64,000 bases of DNA from DASZIT01 sp035948855 (GTDB lineage: Bacteria; Actinomycetota; Acidimicrobiia; Acidimicrobiales; RAAP-2): assembly GCA_035948855.1 (NCBI GenBank), contig DASZIT010000014.1:1-64000 (forward strand). Direction: 5' to 3'. The stretch's first letter is position 1. Every line of letters begins with the position of its first letter. Position numbers and translations under genes: made by a program. The notes under the pieces are model-generated. The model was not told the DNA's origin. It did not search any database and was given only the letters and a program-made list of their open reading frames with translations. Below are positions 50,579 to 59,004 of this stretch, piece by piece.

Positions 50579-52131
50579 AGCGGCATGTTCCCGTGCTTGC
50601 GTTTCGGCAGCTCCTCGCGCTTGGAAATGAGGAGGGCCAGGCTCTTGACCAGAACCTGGCGGGTCTCGGCCGGGTCGATGACGTCGTCGACGTAGCCGCG
50701 CTCGGCGGCCGCATAGGGGTTGGCGTAGCGCTCGGTGTACTCCTCCACCAGTTCCTTGCGCCGGCCGACCGGGTCGGCGGCTTCGGCCAGATCCCGGCGG
50801 TACACGATCTCCACCGCGCCTTCCGGGCCCATGACCGCCAGCTCCGCCGACGGCCAGGCGTAGGCCAGGTCGGCGCCGATGGACTTGGAGTTCATGACCA
50901 CATAGGCGCCGCCGTAGGCCTTGCGGGTGATGATCTGGATCCGGGGAACCGTCGACTCGCAGTAGGCGTAGAGCAGCTTGGCGCCGTGCCGGATGATCCC
51001 GCCGTACTCCTGGTCGGTCCCGGGCATGAACCCGGGCACGTCCACGAACGTCACCAGCGGGACGTTGAAGGCATCACAGGTGCGGACGAACCGGGCCCCC
51101 TTCTCGGCGGCGTCGATGTCGAGCACCCCGGCCAGCATCTGGGGCTGGTTGCCGACGATCCCCACCGCCCGGCCGTCGACCCGGGCAAAACCGCAGACCA
51201 GGTTCATGGCCCAGTGGTGGTTGACCTCGAAGAACTCGCCGTCGTCGACGACCGACTCGATGACCTTCTTCATGTCGTAGGGCTGGTTGGGGGAGGCCGG
51301 CATCAACTCGCTCAACTCCGGGCACAGCCGCTCGGGGTCGTCCCCCGAGTCGACCACCGGGGCCTCCTCGAGGTTGTTGGAGGGGAGGAAGCTGAGGAGG
51401 TAGCGGACCTGGTCGAGACACGACTTCTCGTCGGGGGATACGAAGGCGGCCACTCCGGATTTGGTGGCATGGCTCATGGCGCCACCCAGCTCCTCGAGGG
51501 TCACGTCCTCGCCGGTGACCGTCTTGACCACATCGGGCCCGGTGATGAACATGTGGCTGGTTCCCTCGACCATGAAGATGAAGTCGGTCATCGCCGGGCT
51601 GTAGACGGCCCCTCCGGCACACGGCCCGAGGATCACGCTGATTTGGGGGATCACCCCCGACGCCTGGGCGTTCCGGTGGAAGATCCCGCCGTAGGAGTGG
51701 AGGGAGACCACGCCCTCTTGGATGCGGGCGCCGGCCCCGTCATTCAGGCCGATCATCGGCACCCCGATGGACGAGGCCAGGTCCATCACCTTGTGGATCT
51801 TCTCGGCGAACACCTCACCCAGGGCTCCGCCGAAGACGGTGAAGTCCTGGCTGAACACGCAGACCCGGCGGCCGTCGATGGTGCCGAAACCGGTGATCAC
51901 CCCGTCGGTGTAGGGCCGGTTGTCATCGAGTCCCATCCCGTGGGCCCGGTGACGGGCGAGCATGTCGAGCTCCTGGAAGGAGCCATCGTCGAGCAGGTAG
52001 TCGAGGCGCTCCCGGGCCGTCATCTTGCCCTTGGCGTGATGCTTGGTGACGGCGCGTTCCGAACCGGCGTTGAGGGCCTGCTCGCGTCGCTGAGCCAGCT
52101 CCTCCAGGCGTTGGGTCATCGGATGATCCAT
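50575..52131 (-). CDS. Acyl-CoA carboxylase beta (carboxyltransferase) subunit
   Basis: A 518-aa biotin-dependent carboxyltransferase. Both crotonase-like halves are present: N-terminal AHGMGLDDNRPYTDGVITGF, GLNDGAGARIQEGV and GPCAGGAVYSPAMTDF; C-terminal VTFVDVPGFMPGTDQEYGGI and ITRKAYGGAYVVMNSKSIG, ending KRKHGNMPL. Acetyl-, propionyl- and other acyl-CoA carboxylases share this fold. Propionyl-CoA is the likeliest partner here given its place beside the mutase, but residues do not settle it. No biotin carrier/carboxylase alpha gene is in the window. ATG at 52131; an ATG 12 bp inside is possible. Confidence 0.9.
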   Translation of the reverse strand: MDHPMTQRLEELAQRREQALNAGSERAVTKHHAKGKMTARERLDYLLDDGSFQELDMLARHRAHGMGLDDNRPYTDGVITGFGTIDGRRVCVFSQDFTVFGGALGEVFAEKIHKVMDLASSIGVPMIGLNDGAGARIQEGVVSLHSYGGIFHRNAQASGVIPQISVILGPCAGGAVYSPAMTDFIFMVEGTSHMFITGPDVVKTVTGEDVTLEELGGAMSHATKSGVAAFVSPDEKSCLDQVRYLLSFLPSNNLEEAPVVDSGDDPERLCPELSELMPASPNQPYDMKKVIESVVDDGEFFEVNHHWAMNLVCGFARVDGRAVGIVGNQPQMLAGVLDIDAAEKGARFVRTCDAFNVPLVTFVDVPGFMPGTDQEYGGIIRHGAKLLYAYCESTVPRIQIITRKAYGGAYVVMNSKSIGADLAYAWPSAELAVMGPEGAVEIVYRRDLAEAADPVGRRKELVEEYTERYANPYAAAERGYVDDVIDPAETRQVLVKSLALLISKREELPKRKHGNMPL

Positions 52132-52239
52132 AGGGGGCCAGGTTACCGGACCGACTGGGGCCGCCCGCCGTCGATGGTGCCGCCAGCACCCGGCGTCAGC
52201 TGAGGCTCCGAGGGACATCCGGATCGCCCGGCGCGATTG

Positions 52240-52255
52240 TATACAAAATTGTATA
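52240..52255. promoter_or_regulatory. Perfect AT-rich palindrome, candidate operator
   Basis: TATACAA-AA-TTGTATA is a 7-bp perfect inverted repeat in an otherwise GC-rich sequence. It lies in the divergent gap between the carboxylase (109 bp to its start) and the transporter operon. Extended on the left it reads TTGTATACAA, which resembles GntR/FadR-family sites (TnGTnnnACnA). It could also contain -10-like TATA boxes for either strand. Regulator unknown. Confidence 0.55.
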
Positions 52256-52317
52256 TTTCTCCTCGGGGGCCCACAAGATCGGCCTCCCCGGCCCGTTTCC
52301 TAAGGCGTCCGGATGCT

Positions 52318-52344
52318 GTTCCCAATATGAGAACATGTTATAGA
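52318..52344 (+). promoter_or_regulatory. Candidate promoter and operator for the transporter operon
   Basis: GTTCCCAATATGAGAAC (52318-52334) is an imperfect 17-bp inverted repeat; the AACATGTT palindrome (52332-52339) follows it, then TATAGA (52339-52344), a plausible -10. The AACnnGTT core resembles TetR-family sites such as KstR. The -35 is poor. Suggestive only. Confidence 0.4.
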
Positions 52345-52412
52345 AATGCCTAGCGCAAGGCAGTACGATGCCCACTTCGGGGCGATGCTGGCGTCGTACA
52401 GGGAGGGAAATC

Positions 52413-52550
52413 GTGGCTCTGCTTGAGAATTCCGGCGCCCACTGGCCGTCGGGGGGAATTTCGGCACTCGGGGACGTCGATCCGGGTGTCCCAGACGATT
52501 CGGCCACCCTGAACCTGGGTAAATTTCCTGGCCGGGAGGTGGGTACATGA
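52413..52550 (+). CDS. 45-codon leader ORF of the branched-chain transporter operon
   Basis: A GTG-initiated ORF encoding MALLENSGAHWPSGG... (45 aa), preceded by GGGAGGG at a good distance. Its TGA overlaps the ATG of the binding-protein gene (ATGA). The peptide is hydrophilic with no signal peptide or membrane helix and few rare residues. A coupled leader of this kind may control translation of the next gene; it may also be a real small protein. I do not recognise a family. Confidence 0.5.
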   Translation: MALLENSGAHWPSGGISALGDVDPGVPDDSATLNLGKFPGREVGT

Positions 52551-54061
52551 CGGCCAAGTCCAGCTCGCGCCGCGCTATCCAGTCGAGGAGGGGCCCCCGC
52601 GGATGGCGGACCCGAACCAGTGTGGTGGCCCTGTTGGCCGTGACGCTGGTGTGCACGGCCTGTGGAGCTCGCCTCAGCGCCGCCCAGCTGGCCGCGGCCA
52701 ACGCCTCGAACAGCAGCGGACTGGGCAACAGCTCGGGAACCGGAAGTGGCACCAAGGGCGGGACCACCAATACGACGGCGGCGGGATTGGCCGGGACGGC
52801 CGGATCGGCGGGCAGCGCGGCGACCGGCGGCGGGAGCGCGGCGACCGGAGGCGGTAGCGGCGCGACCGGGGGAGCCGGAGGCGGCGGCGGGGGTGTCGCC
52901 GTCGGGCCGGTCTGCCCGAACGGGGCACCGGGGTCGGGCCCGGGCGTGAGCGCCAGCACCATCACCATCGGCAACGTCAGCACCGTGACCGGCCCGGTTC
53001 CCGGCCTGTTCACCTCCGCCCGGCTCGGCACCCAGGCGTTCGTCGACTATCAGAACAGCATCGGCGGCGTCTGTGGCCGCAAACTGACGTTGGACTCCGG
53101 TGACGACAACATGGAGGAGGCCCAGAACTCCACGACCGTCCAGTCCATCGCCAACCAGGTGCTGGCCTTCGTGGGCTCGTTCTCGGTGGCCGACGACGGG
53201 GGTGCCGCCGCCATCGCCTCGGCCAACGTGCCGGACATCGGGGAGGCCCTCACCCCGGCCCGCTTCAACCTGCCCCAGAACTTCTCCCCGCAGCCCCAAC
53301 CGGGCGGCTTCATCAGCGGCCCGTTCCAGTACTTCGCCCAGAAGTTCGGGCCCAGCGTGACCCAGCACATGGCCATCCTCGAGGAGGACCAGGGCACCGC
53401 CCAGGCCCAGGGAACCGCCCAGGAGAAGGTCATGCAATCGCTCGGGTACAAGTTCATCTACTCGGCGGACAGCATCTCGCCGACCACCACCGATTTCGGG
53501 TCCTACATCGCGGCCATGAAGTCCGCCGGGGTAACGGGGCTCATCTTCGAGGCCACCGCCGCCATCTACGGGGCCATGGCCTCCCAGATGTACGCCGCCG
53601 GCTACACCATTCCGTTCGCCAACTGGGGCGCCCCGGCCTACGATCCGCAGTTCATCACCACCGGAGGTCCGGGGGCCAACGGTTCGATCCTCGAGCAGCC
53701 CATGGCCATGTACGAGGGCCAGGACGCCGCCGCCGTCCCGGAGGTGGCCCTGTTCGACAAGTGGTACAGCCAGGTGTCCGGCGGTCAGTCCCCCACCATC
53801 TACGCCGCCTACGGATGGCTGTCGGGGATGATGTTCGTCCAGGGCATCAACGCCGGAGGAGCCCCCACCCGCGCCGCGCTGGTCAACGGCCTGAAGACGA
53901 TCACCAACTTCGACGGCAACGGGTTGTCCCAGGTCACCAACCCGGCGGGCAAAGTGCCGGGCACCTGCTACATCATCATCGACGTGACCAACGGCAAGTT
54001 CGTCCGGGACGCGGCCACCCCGAGCGGCTTCACCTGCAACGGAACCTACGTCCGTGAGTAA
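52547..54061 (+). CDS. ABC transporter substrate-binding lipoprotein, branched-chain amino acid type
   Basis: A 504-aa extracytoplasmic binding protein. A basic start and hydrophobic core end in VTLVCTAC, a near-lipobox with Cys39 as the likely lipid anchor. An unusual low-complexity linker of Gly, Ala, Thr and Ser fills about residues 50-118. The LivJ/type I periplasmic binding fold follows, from ITIGNVSTVTGPVPG through FVDYQNSIGGVCGR. Relatives bind branched-chain amino acids, amides, urea or aromatic compounds. A GGGAGGT site lies about 7 nt before the ATG. Ligand unknown. Confidence 0.92.
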   Translation: MTAKSSSRRAIQSRRGPRGWRTRTSVVALLAVTLVCTACGARLSAAQLAAANASNSSGLGNSSGTGSGTKGGTTNTTAAGLAGTAGSAGSAATGGGSAATGGGSGATGGAGGGGGGVAVGPVCPNGAPGSGPGVSASTITIGNVSTVTGPVPGLFTSARLGTQAFVDYQNSIGGVCGRKLTLDSGDDNMEEAQNSTTVQSIANQVLAFVGSFSVADDGGAAAIASANVPDIGEALTPARFNLPQNFSPQPQPGGFISGPFQYFAQKFGPSVTQHMAILEEDQGTAQAQGTAQEKVMQSLGYKFIYSADSISPTTTDFGSYIAAMKSAGVTGLIFEATAAIYGAMASQMYAAGYTIPFANWGAPAYDPQFITTGGPGANGSILEQPMAMYEGQDAAAVPEVALFDKWYSQVSGGQSPTIYAAYGWLSGMMFVQGINAGGAPTRAALVNGLKTITNFDGNGLSQVTNPAGKVPGTCYIIIDVTNGKFVRDAATPSGFTCNGTYVRE

Positions 54062-54125
54062 TGAACCCTCGACCCACGTACCGCCGGCGCCCACGGTGGT
54101 GGCCGGCGGAGCGAACTGCTAGCCG

Positions 54126-56045
54126 ATGAGCCTTTTCATCGGGTTGACGATCGCCGGTCTGGCCACCGGCGCCATCTACGCCATCGCCGCCTCCGGGTTG
54201 GTCGTCACCTACACCACCTCAGGGGTGTTCAACTTCGCCCACGGCTCGCTGGGGATGTTGATGGCCTTCCTCTACTGGCAGCTGCGGGTGGCCGACCACT
54301 GGGCCGGCCCGTTCGCCCTCGGGGCGGTGCTGCTGGTCGCCGCCCCCATCGTCGGGGCCGGGTTGCAGCTGTTGCTGGTGCGCTGGATCGACATCAACGA
54401 CACCGGGGTCATGCTGGTGACGACGCTGGCCCTCCTGGTGCTGGGCATGGGGGTGGCCTATGCCATCTGGCCGGCGGACACCGCCCGGGCGTTGGGCCCC
54501 TTCTTCGGGCCGACCAGCTTTGTCACCGTCTTGGGCCAACGGATCTCCTACGAGCAATTGTTGTGCATCGGCCTGGCCATCGCGGTGGCTATCGGCCTGC
54601 GCCTGTTCCTGTTCAGCACCCGGCTGGGCATCACCATGCGGGCGGTGGTCGACGACCGCCCGCTGGTCGCCCTCAACGGATGGCGCACCACCAAGCTCAA
54701 TGCCCTGTCGTGGGCCATCGGGGTCAGCATGGGGGCGCTGGCCGCCATCCTCCAGGCCACCCTGTTCGATGACCTGAGCGTGCTCAACCTCACCTTCCTG
54801 ATCATCAACAGCTTCGCCGCCGCCATGTTGGGTCGCCTGCGAAATCTCCCCCTCACCTTCGTGGGGGCCATCGTGTTGGGGCTGGCCGCCAGCTACGTGA
54901 CCGGCTACGTGCACACCACCAACGGGCCGCTGTCGGAGCTGGAAACGGTGCTGCCCACCCTGTTCTTGATCATCGTGCTGCTGGTGCTTCCCTCGGTACG
55001 CCTGCGGGTGGGTGCCCCGCCGGCCCGGCGGAGCCCCCGGATCGCCTCGGCCCGGGTGAGCGCCGGCCAGTCGGTCGGTGTCGTCGCCGCGGTGCTGATT
55101 GCGTTGCCATTCCTGCACGGCACCAACCTGGGGGCGGTCAACGAGGGGCTGGCCATCGCCATTCTCGGGCTGGCGGTGGTCCTGCTCTCCGGGTACGGCG
55201 GGCAACTCAACTTGGCCATGTACACCTTCCTGGGCCTTGGTGCCTATCTGTTCATGAAGCTGTCGCCGGGCGGCGGGCTCGGGGGGTTGGTCCTGGTCAC
55301 CCTCATCGGCGCGGGGGTGGGGGTCCTCTTCGCCCTGCCCGCCCTGCGGCTCCGGGGGCTGGAACTGGCCCTGTCGACCCTCGCCCTCTCCGAGTTGGTC
55401 TGGTACGTCCTCTTCAATCAGAGCCGGGTGATGGAGAACACCATCACCATCCACCGGTTGCGTATCCCCTTCATCTCGCTGCAAGGCCCGAGGGCCAACC
55501 TCATCTTCATGGCGGTGGTCTTCTCGTTGCTGGCCTTCGGGGTCGGCGCCATCCGCCGCAGCGGCTTCGGCCGGCTGTTGGCCGCCACCAAGGACAGCCC
55601 GGCGGCCTGCGCCACCATCGGCATGAACCTCAACCTGACCAAAATCGGTGTGACCGCCCTGGCCACCGCCCTCGCCACCTTCGCCGGGGCCCTGTTCGGG
55701 TCCACCCAGCAGCAGGTCACCGCCACCGACTTCTACTTCTATCTGGGCCTGTTCATCGTCCTTACCGTTTACATCTGGGGGGTGCACTCCCCGATGGGCG
55801 CCCTGGCCGGCGGGCTGTCCCTGGCCATCTTCCCGGTCATCGCCCCGCACCTACCGAGTTGGATATCCCTCGACCTGCTGGTCGGGTTCGGTGCCCTCGG
55901 CATGGTGATCAATCCCAACGGCACCCTCGACGCCATCTCCAGCCGGGCGCGAGCTTTCTGGGAGTCGCGCCCGGCCCGGCAGCCGGCGGCCCCGGCCGCC
56001 CCGGTGCGAGAGGAGGCACGGCTCCTTGGCCTTCCTGCAGACTGA
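54126..56045 (+). CDS. Fused LivH-LivM ABC permease
   Basis: A 639-aa integral membrane protein that joins two normally separate permeases in one chain. Residues 1-300 are LivH-like (GAIYAIAASGLVVTYTTSGV with FNFAHGSLGM). Residues about 320-620 are LivM-like (NEGLAIAILGLAVVLLSGYG, QLNLAMYTFLGLGAYLFM). About 17 membrane helices are expected. Both halves are complete, and the reading frame is open across the joint. 64 bp after the binding protein gene; the next gene overlaps its end. Confidence 0.92.
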   Translation: MSLFIGLTIAGLATGAIYAIAASGLVVTYTTSGVFNFAHGSLGMLMAFLYWQLRVADHWAGPFALGAVLLVAAPIVGAGLQLLLVRWIDINDTGVMLVTTLALLVLGMGVAYAIWPADTARALGPFFGPTSFVTVLGQRISYEQLLCIGLAIAVAIGLRLFLFSTRLGITMRAVVDDRPLVALNGWRTTKLNALSWAIGVSMGALAAILQATLFDDLSVLNLTFLIINSFAAAMLGRLRNLPLTFVGAIVLGLAASYVTGYVHTTNGPLSELETVLPTLFLIIVLLVLPSVRLRVGAPPARRSPRIASARVSAGQSVGVVAAVLIALPFLHGTNLGAVNEGLAIAILGLAVVLLSGYGGQLNLAMYTFLGLGAYLFMKLSPGGGLGGLVLVTLIGAGVGVLFALPALRLRGLELALSTLALSELVWYVLFNQSRVMENTITIHRLRIPFISLQGPRANLIFMAVVFSLLAFGVGAIRRSGFGRLLAATKDSPAACATIGMNLNLTKIGVTALATALATFAGALFGSTQQQVTATDFYFYLGLFIVLTVYIWGVHSPMGALAGGLSLAIFPVIAPHLPSWISLDLLVGFGALGMVINPNGTLDAISSRARAFWESRPARQPAAPAAPVREEARLLGLPAD

Positions 56046-56835
56046 TGCGATCTCCATGCGTTTCGGCGGGATCGACGCGCTCGATGCGGTCAGTATCTCC
56101 GCCGAGCCCGGCCTGGTCACCGGCTTGATCGGGCCCAACGGGGCCGGCAAGACGACCCTCTTCAACATCATCACCGGGCTACAACCGCCGACGGCCGGCC
56201 GCGTCCTCATCGACGGCCGGGACGTGACCGGCATGAGCGTGTACCGACGAGCCCGCCTGGGGATCGGGCGCACCTTCCAGCGCCTGGAGATCTTCGGCTC
56301 CCTGTCGGTGCGGGACAATATCCGGGTGACGCTCGAAGTCCGGCGCCGGTGGAGCCGACAACGGATCGACATCAACAAGGAAGCCGGGGCCATCCTGGAG
56401 CGGGTCGGCCTCACCAAGCTCGCCAAGGTTCCCGCCGATACCCTGCCGACCGGGTTGGCCCGATTGGTCGAGCTCGGACGGGCCCTGGCCACCCGGCCCC
56501 GGCTGCTCCTGCTCGACGAGCCCGGCTCCGGCCTCGACGCCACCGAGACCGAGGCGTTCGGCAAGCTCTTGGCCGAACTGGCCAACGACGGTCTGGCCGT
56601 CCTGCTGGTCGAGCACGACATGGACCTGGTGATGAAGGCGTGCAGCCAGCTCAGCGTGCTCGACTACGGGGAGCTCATCGCCTCCGGCACCCCGGAGGAG
56701 ATCCGGGCCAACCCGCGGGTCCAGGACGCCTACCTGGGCAGCGAGGACATGGTCGAGGACACAGTGGCCGATCCGTCCACCCCGCCGGGCCTGGCCGGAG
56801 CCGGAACCGGGGCCGGGGCCGGGGGGTTGCCATGA
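56026..56835 (+). CDS. ABC transporter ATPase, LivG type
   Basis: A 269-aa ATP-binding subunit for the fused permease. Walker A is GPNGAGKT near residue 38, Walker B is LLLLDEPGSGLD, and the switch His is in LLVEHDMDLVM. The signature loop reads LPTGLARLVELGRAL where the family has LPYGQQRRLE-like, so the Gln/Gly pattern is relaxed. The LivG insert (RTFQRLEIFGSLSVRDNI) is present. The TTG at 56026 overlaps the permease gene by 20 bp and has AGGAGG 9 nt upstream; an ATG at 56056 is the fallback. The C-terminus is Gly/Ala-rich. Confidence 0.9.
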   Translation: MAFLQTDAISMRFGGIDALDAVSISAEPGLVTGLIGPNGAGKTTLFNIITGLQPPTAGRVLIDGRDVTGMSVYRRARLGIGRTFQRLEIFGSLSVRDNIRVTLEVRRRWSRQRIDINKEAGAILERVGLTKLAKVPADTLPTGLARLVELGRALATRPRLLLLDEPGSGLDATETEAFGKLLAELANDGLAVLLVEHDMDLVMKACSQLSVLDYGELIASGTPEEIRANPRVQDAYLGSEDMVEDTVADPSTPPGLAGAGTGAGAGGLP

Positions 56836-57545
56836 CCGTCCCTCCCGCAGTGGAGCTCATCGGGCTGACCGCCAGCTACGGCCGGATCGAGGTGGTCCAC
56901 GGCATCGACCTGGTGGTGCCGGCCGGCTCGATGTTCGCCCTGCTCGGACCCAACGGCGCCGGGAAGACCACCACCTTGAAAGTCATCGACGGTCGTCATC
57001 CGGCCGCGTCGGGCTGCGTCCACATTGCCGGCCATCACCTCAACGGGACAGGCGCCGACACCCTCACCCGGGCGGGGGTGTGTTCGATTCCCGAGGGCCG
57101 GGGCATCTTCCCGAACTTGACGGTGGCCGAGAACCTCCGGGTGATGAACCACAGCCGTCTCGATCTCACCGACGCCGAGATCCGGGAACGGGTGTTTGCC
57201 CGATTCCCGATCCTGGGCCAGCGCAAGTCCCAGACGGCCGGCACCCTCTCCGGCGGCCAGCAGCAGATGCTGGCCATGGCCCGGGCGGTGGCTACCGATC
57301 CGGGATTGCTCCTCATCGACGAGCTGTCGATGGGACTCGCCCCCCTCATCGTCACCGAGTTGTACGACGCGCTCGGGAACCTGGCGGCCGAGGGGATGAC
57401 CGTGCTGCTGGTGGAGCAGTTCGCCCGCACCGCCCTGGCCATCGCCGACTATGCCGCGGTCATGGCCCACGGGGAGATCCAGGCGGTCGGCCAGCCCGCC
57501 GACCTCCAAGACGTGAGCGACGCCTATCTGGGAGTGGCGTCGTGA
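56832..57545 (+). CDS. ABC transporter ATPase, LivF type
   Basis: The second ATPase of the transporter, 237 aa. Walker A is GPNGAGKTTTLKVI, the signature is canonical LSGGQQQMLAMARAV, Walker B is LLLIDELSMGLAP, and the switch residue is a Gln (LLVEQFART) as usual for LivF. It starts MTVPPAVELIGLTASYG at an ATGA overlap with livG. The heterodimer pairs this normal signature with the relaxed one of LivG. Confidence 0.93.
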   Translation: MTVPPAVELIGLTASYGRIEVVHGIDLVVPAGSMFALLGPNGAGKTTTLKVIDGRHPAASGCVHIAGHHLNGTGADTLTRAGVCSIPEGRGIFPNLTVAENLRVMNHSRLDLTDAEIRERVFARFPILGQRKSQTAGTLSGGQQQMLAMARAVATDPGLLLIDELSMGLAPLIVTELYDALGNLAAEGMTVLLVEQFARTALAIADYAAVMAHGEIQAVGQPADLQDVSDAYLGVAS

Positions 57546-58990
57546 GGCGGGGACGGAAGCTGCGACTGGCGGTGTCGGTGACCGGGGCGACTCTGCTGTT
57601 CACCTTCACGGCGGTGCCCGCCGGCTTCGCCGACACCACCAGCTCGACGGCACCGACCAGTGCCCCGAGCCTGGTGTCGTGGACCACCAACGCCGACGCC
57701 AATGCCATCGACATGGTGATCGACGATGCCGGTGGCCTGGCCGGCCAACATCCCCTCGACGAGATAACCATCCCCGAGGACACCGCCGATTTCGAGACCG
57801 GGCCCTTCGGCCATGGACTGGCCTCGGTGTTCTGGCCGGGGGCCACCGGTGGCAACTTCGGTTCAGCTTCGGGCAGTCTGCCCATCCCCGCCCAGCTCAA
57901 GCCGCTCTTCGCGCAACTGAATGACCCGGTGCGGGCCGAGACCTTCGCCCCCTCCGGTCCGACCACCGCCACCTATCCGCCGGGGAGCAACCAGAGCGTG
58001 TTCACCGCCAGCTCTCACGCCGATGCCAACGGCACCACCGCCACCGCCTCGTTGACCAACCTGTCCGACGCCCTCATCGGCCTGAAGGGGGTCAGCGGGA
58101 CGGCTCACGCCACCGCCAACTCGACCGCCACCTCGACGGCCACCTCGGACACCGGCCAGATCTCCCTACTGGGCGGGCTTATCGTGCTCAGCGGAGTCGA
58201 ATCGACCGCCACCGCCTCGAGTGACGGCACCACACTGACGGGTACCACCAACACCGACATCGGCAACCTCACCATCGCCGGCGTCCCGGTGGCGTTGGGC
58301 ACCAACGGCGTCACCGGTCCGGTCGGCACCGGCGGGCTGAACGGCCTGTTGACCCCGCTGGTCAACCAGGTCCTCGCCGTCCTGGGTCTCAAGATCGTCC
58401 CCCTCCCCAAGAGCGAGACCCGGCAGGCGCCCGCCGAAACCATCACCAGCGGCGGCCTCCAGGTCACCTTCTCCCTTCCCGCCGCAGTCAACCCCACCCT
58501 CGATCTCCCCCCGGCACTCACCAATCTGTTGCCCGCCTCCGCGGTGACGCAGATCAGCACCGCCACCAGCCTCCTGGGGCTGGTCCACGGGGCGAACATC
58601 ACCATCACCCTGGGCCGGGCCACCGCCACCGCCATCGCGTCGGCCGGCTTCGGCCCCGACCTCGGCTCCCCTGCCACCTCGGCCACCGTGACCCCCGGCC
58701 TCGGCACGCTCGGGCCCACCGATCTCGGCACCCCGGGGGAGCCCGGCACCCTCGGCACTCCCGGCACCCCGGCCACCAGCGGGACCCCGGCGGCCGCCGC
58801 CCCGTCCCCGGCCGTCGCCCCGAAGGGGCTGACCGCCGCCATCCTCTCCAGTCCGGTCAGTGTCGGGCTGATGATCCTGATCCTGTTGCTGGCCGCTCTC
58901 GCCGGTTACGGTCTATGGCTGTTGGCCCGCAATCTCGAGCAACCTGACCCGACCGGCGCCTGTCCACTCTCCGTCCCCGACAATCCCTAA
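57542..58990 (+). CDS. Surface-anchored Ala/Thr/Gly-rich protein coupled to the transporter operon
   Basis: A 482-aa protein of unknown family. A Sec signal peptide (MRRGRKLRLAVSVTGATLLF ... GFA, likely cleaved after residue 31) is followed by a large outside domain with many Ala, Thr, Ser, Gly and Asn, a Gly-Thr-Pro-rich stalk (GTLGTPGTPATSGTP, about 400-420) and one C-terminal membrane helix (about 440-462) with a short tail, so it is anchored at the cell surface. The GTG start overlaps the livF stop (GTGA), so its expression is tied to the ABC transporter. It may help present the substrate; not shown. Confidence 0.8.
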   Translation: MRRGRKLRLAVSVTGATLLFTFTAVPAGFADTTSSTAPTSAPSLVSWTTNADANAIDMVIDDAGGLAGQHPLDEITIPEDTADFETGPFGHGLASVFWPGATGGNFGSASGSLPIPAQLKPLFAQLNDPVRAETFAPSGPTTATYPPGSNQSVFTASSHADANGTTATASLTNLSDALIGLKGVSGTAHATANSTATSTATSDTGQISLLGGLIVLSGVESTATASSDGTTLTGTTNTDIGNLTIAGVPVALGTNGVTGPVGTGGLNGLLTPLVNQVLAVLGLKIVPLPKSETRQAPAETITSGGLQVTFSLPAAVNPTLDLPPALTNLLPASAVTQISTATSLLGLVHGANITITLGRATATAIASAGFGPDLGSPATSATVTPGLGTLGPTDLGTPGEPGTLGTPGTPATSGTPAAAAPSPAVAPKGLTAAILSSPVSVGLMILILLLAALAGYGLWLLARNLEQPDPTGACPLSVPDNP

Positions 58991-59004
58991 AGGATCGCTC
59001 AGCC

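Noticed and set aside
52196..54094. 632-codon minus-strand ORF over the binding-protein gene
   Set aside because: Antisense to a clear lipoprotein gene; Gly/Val-rich composition only.
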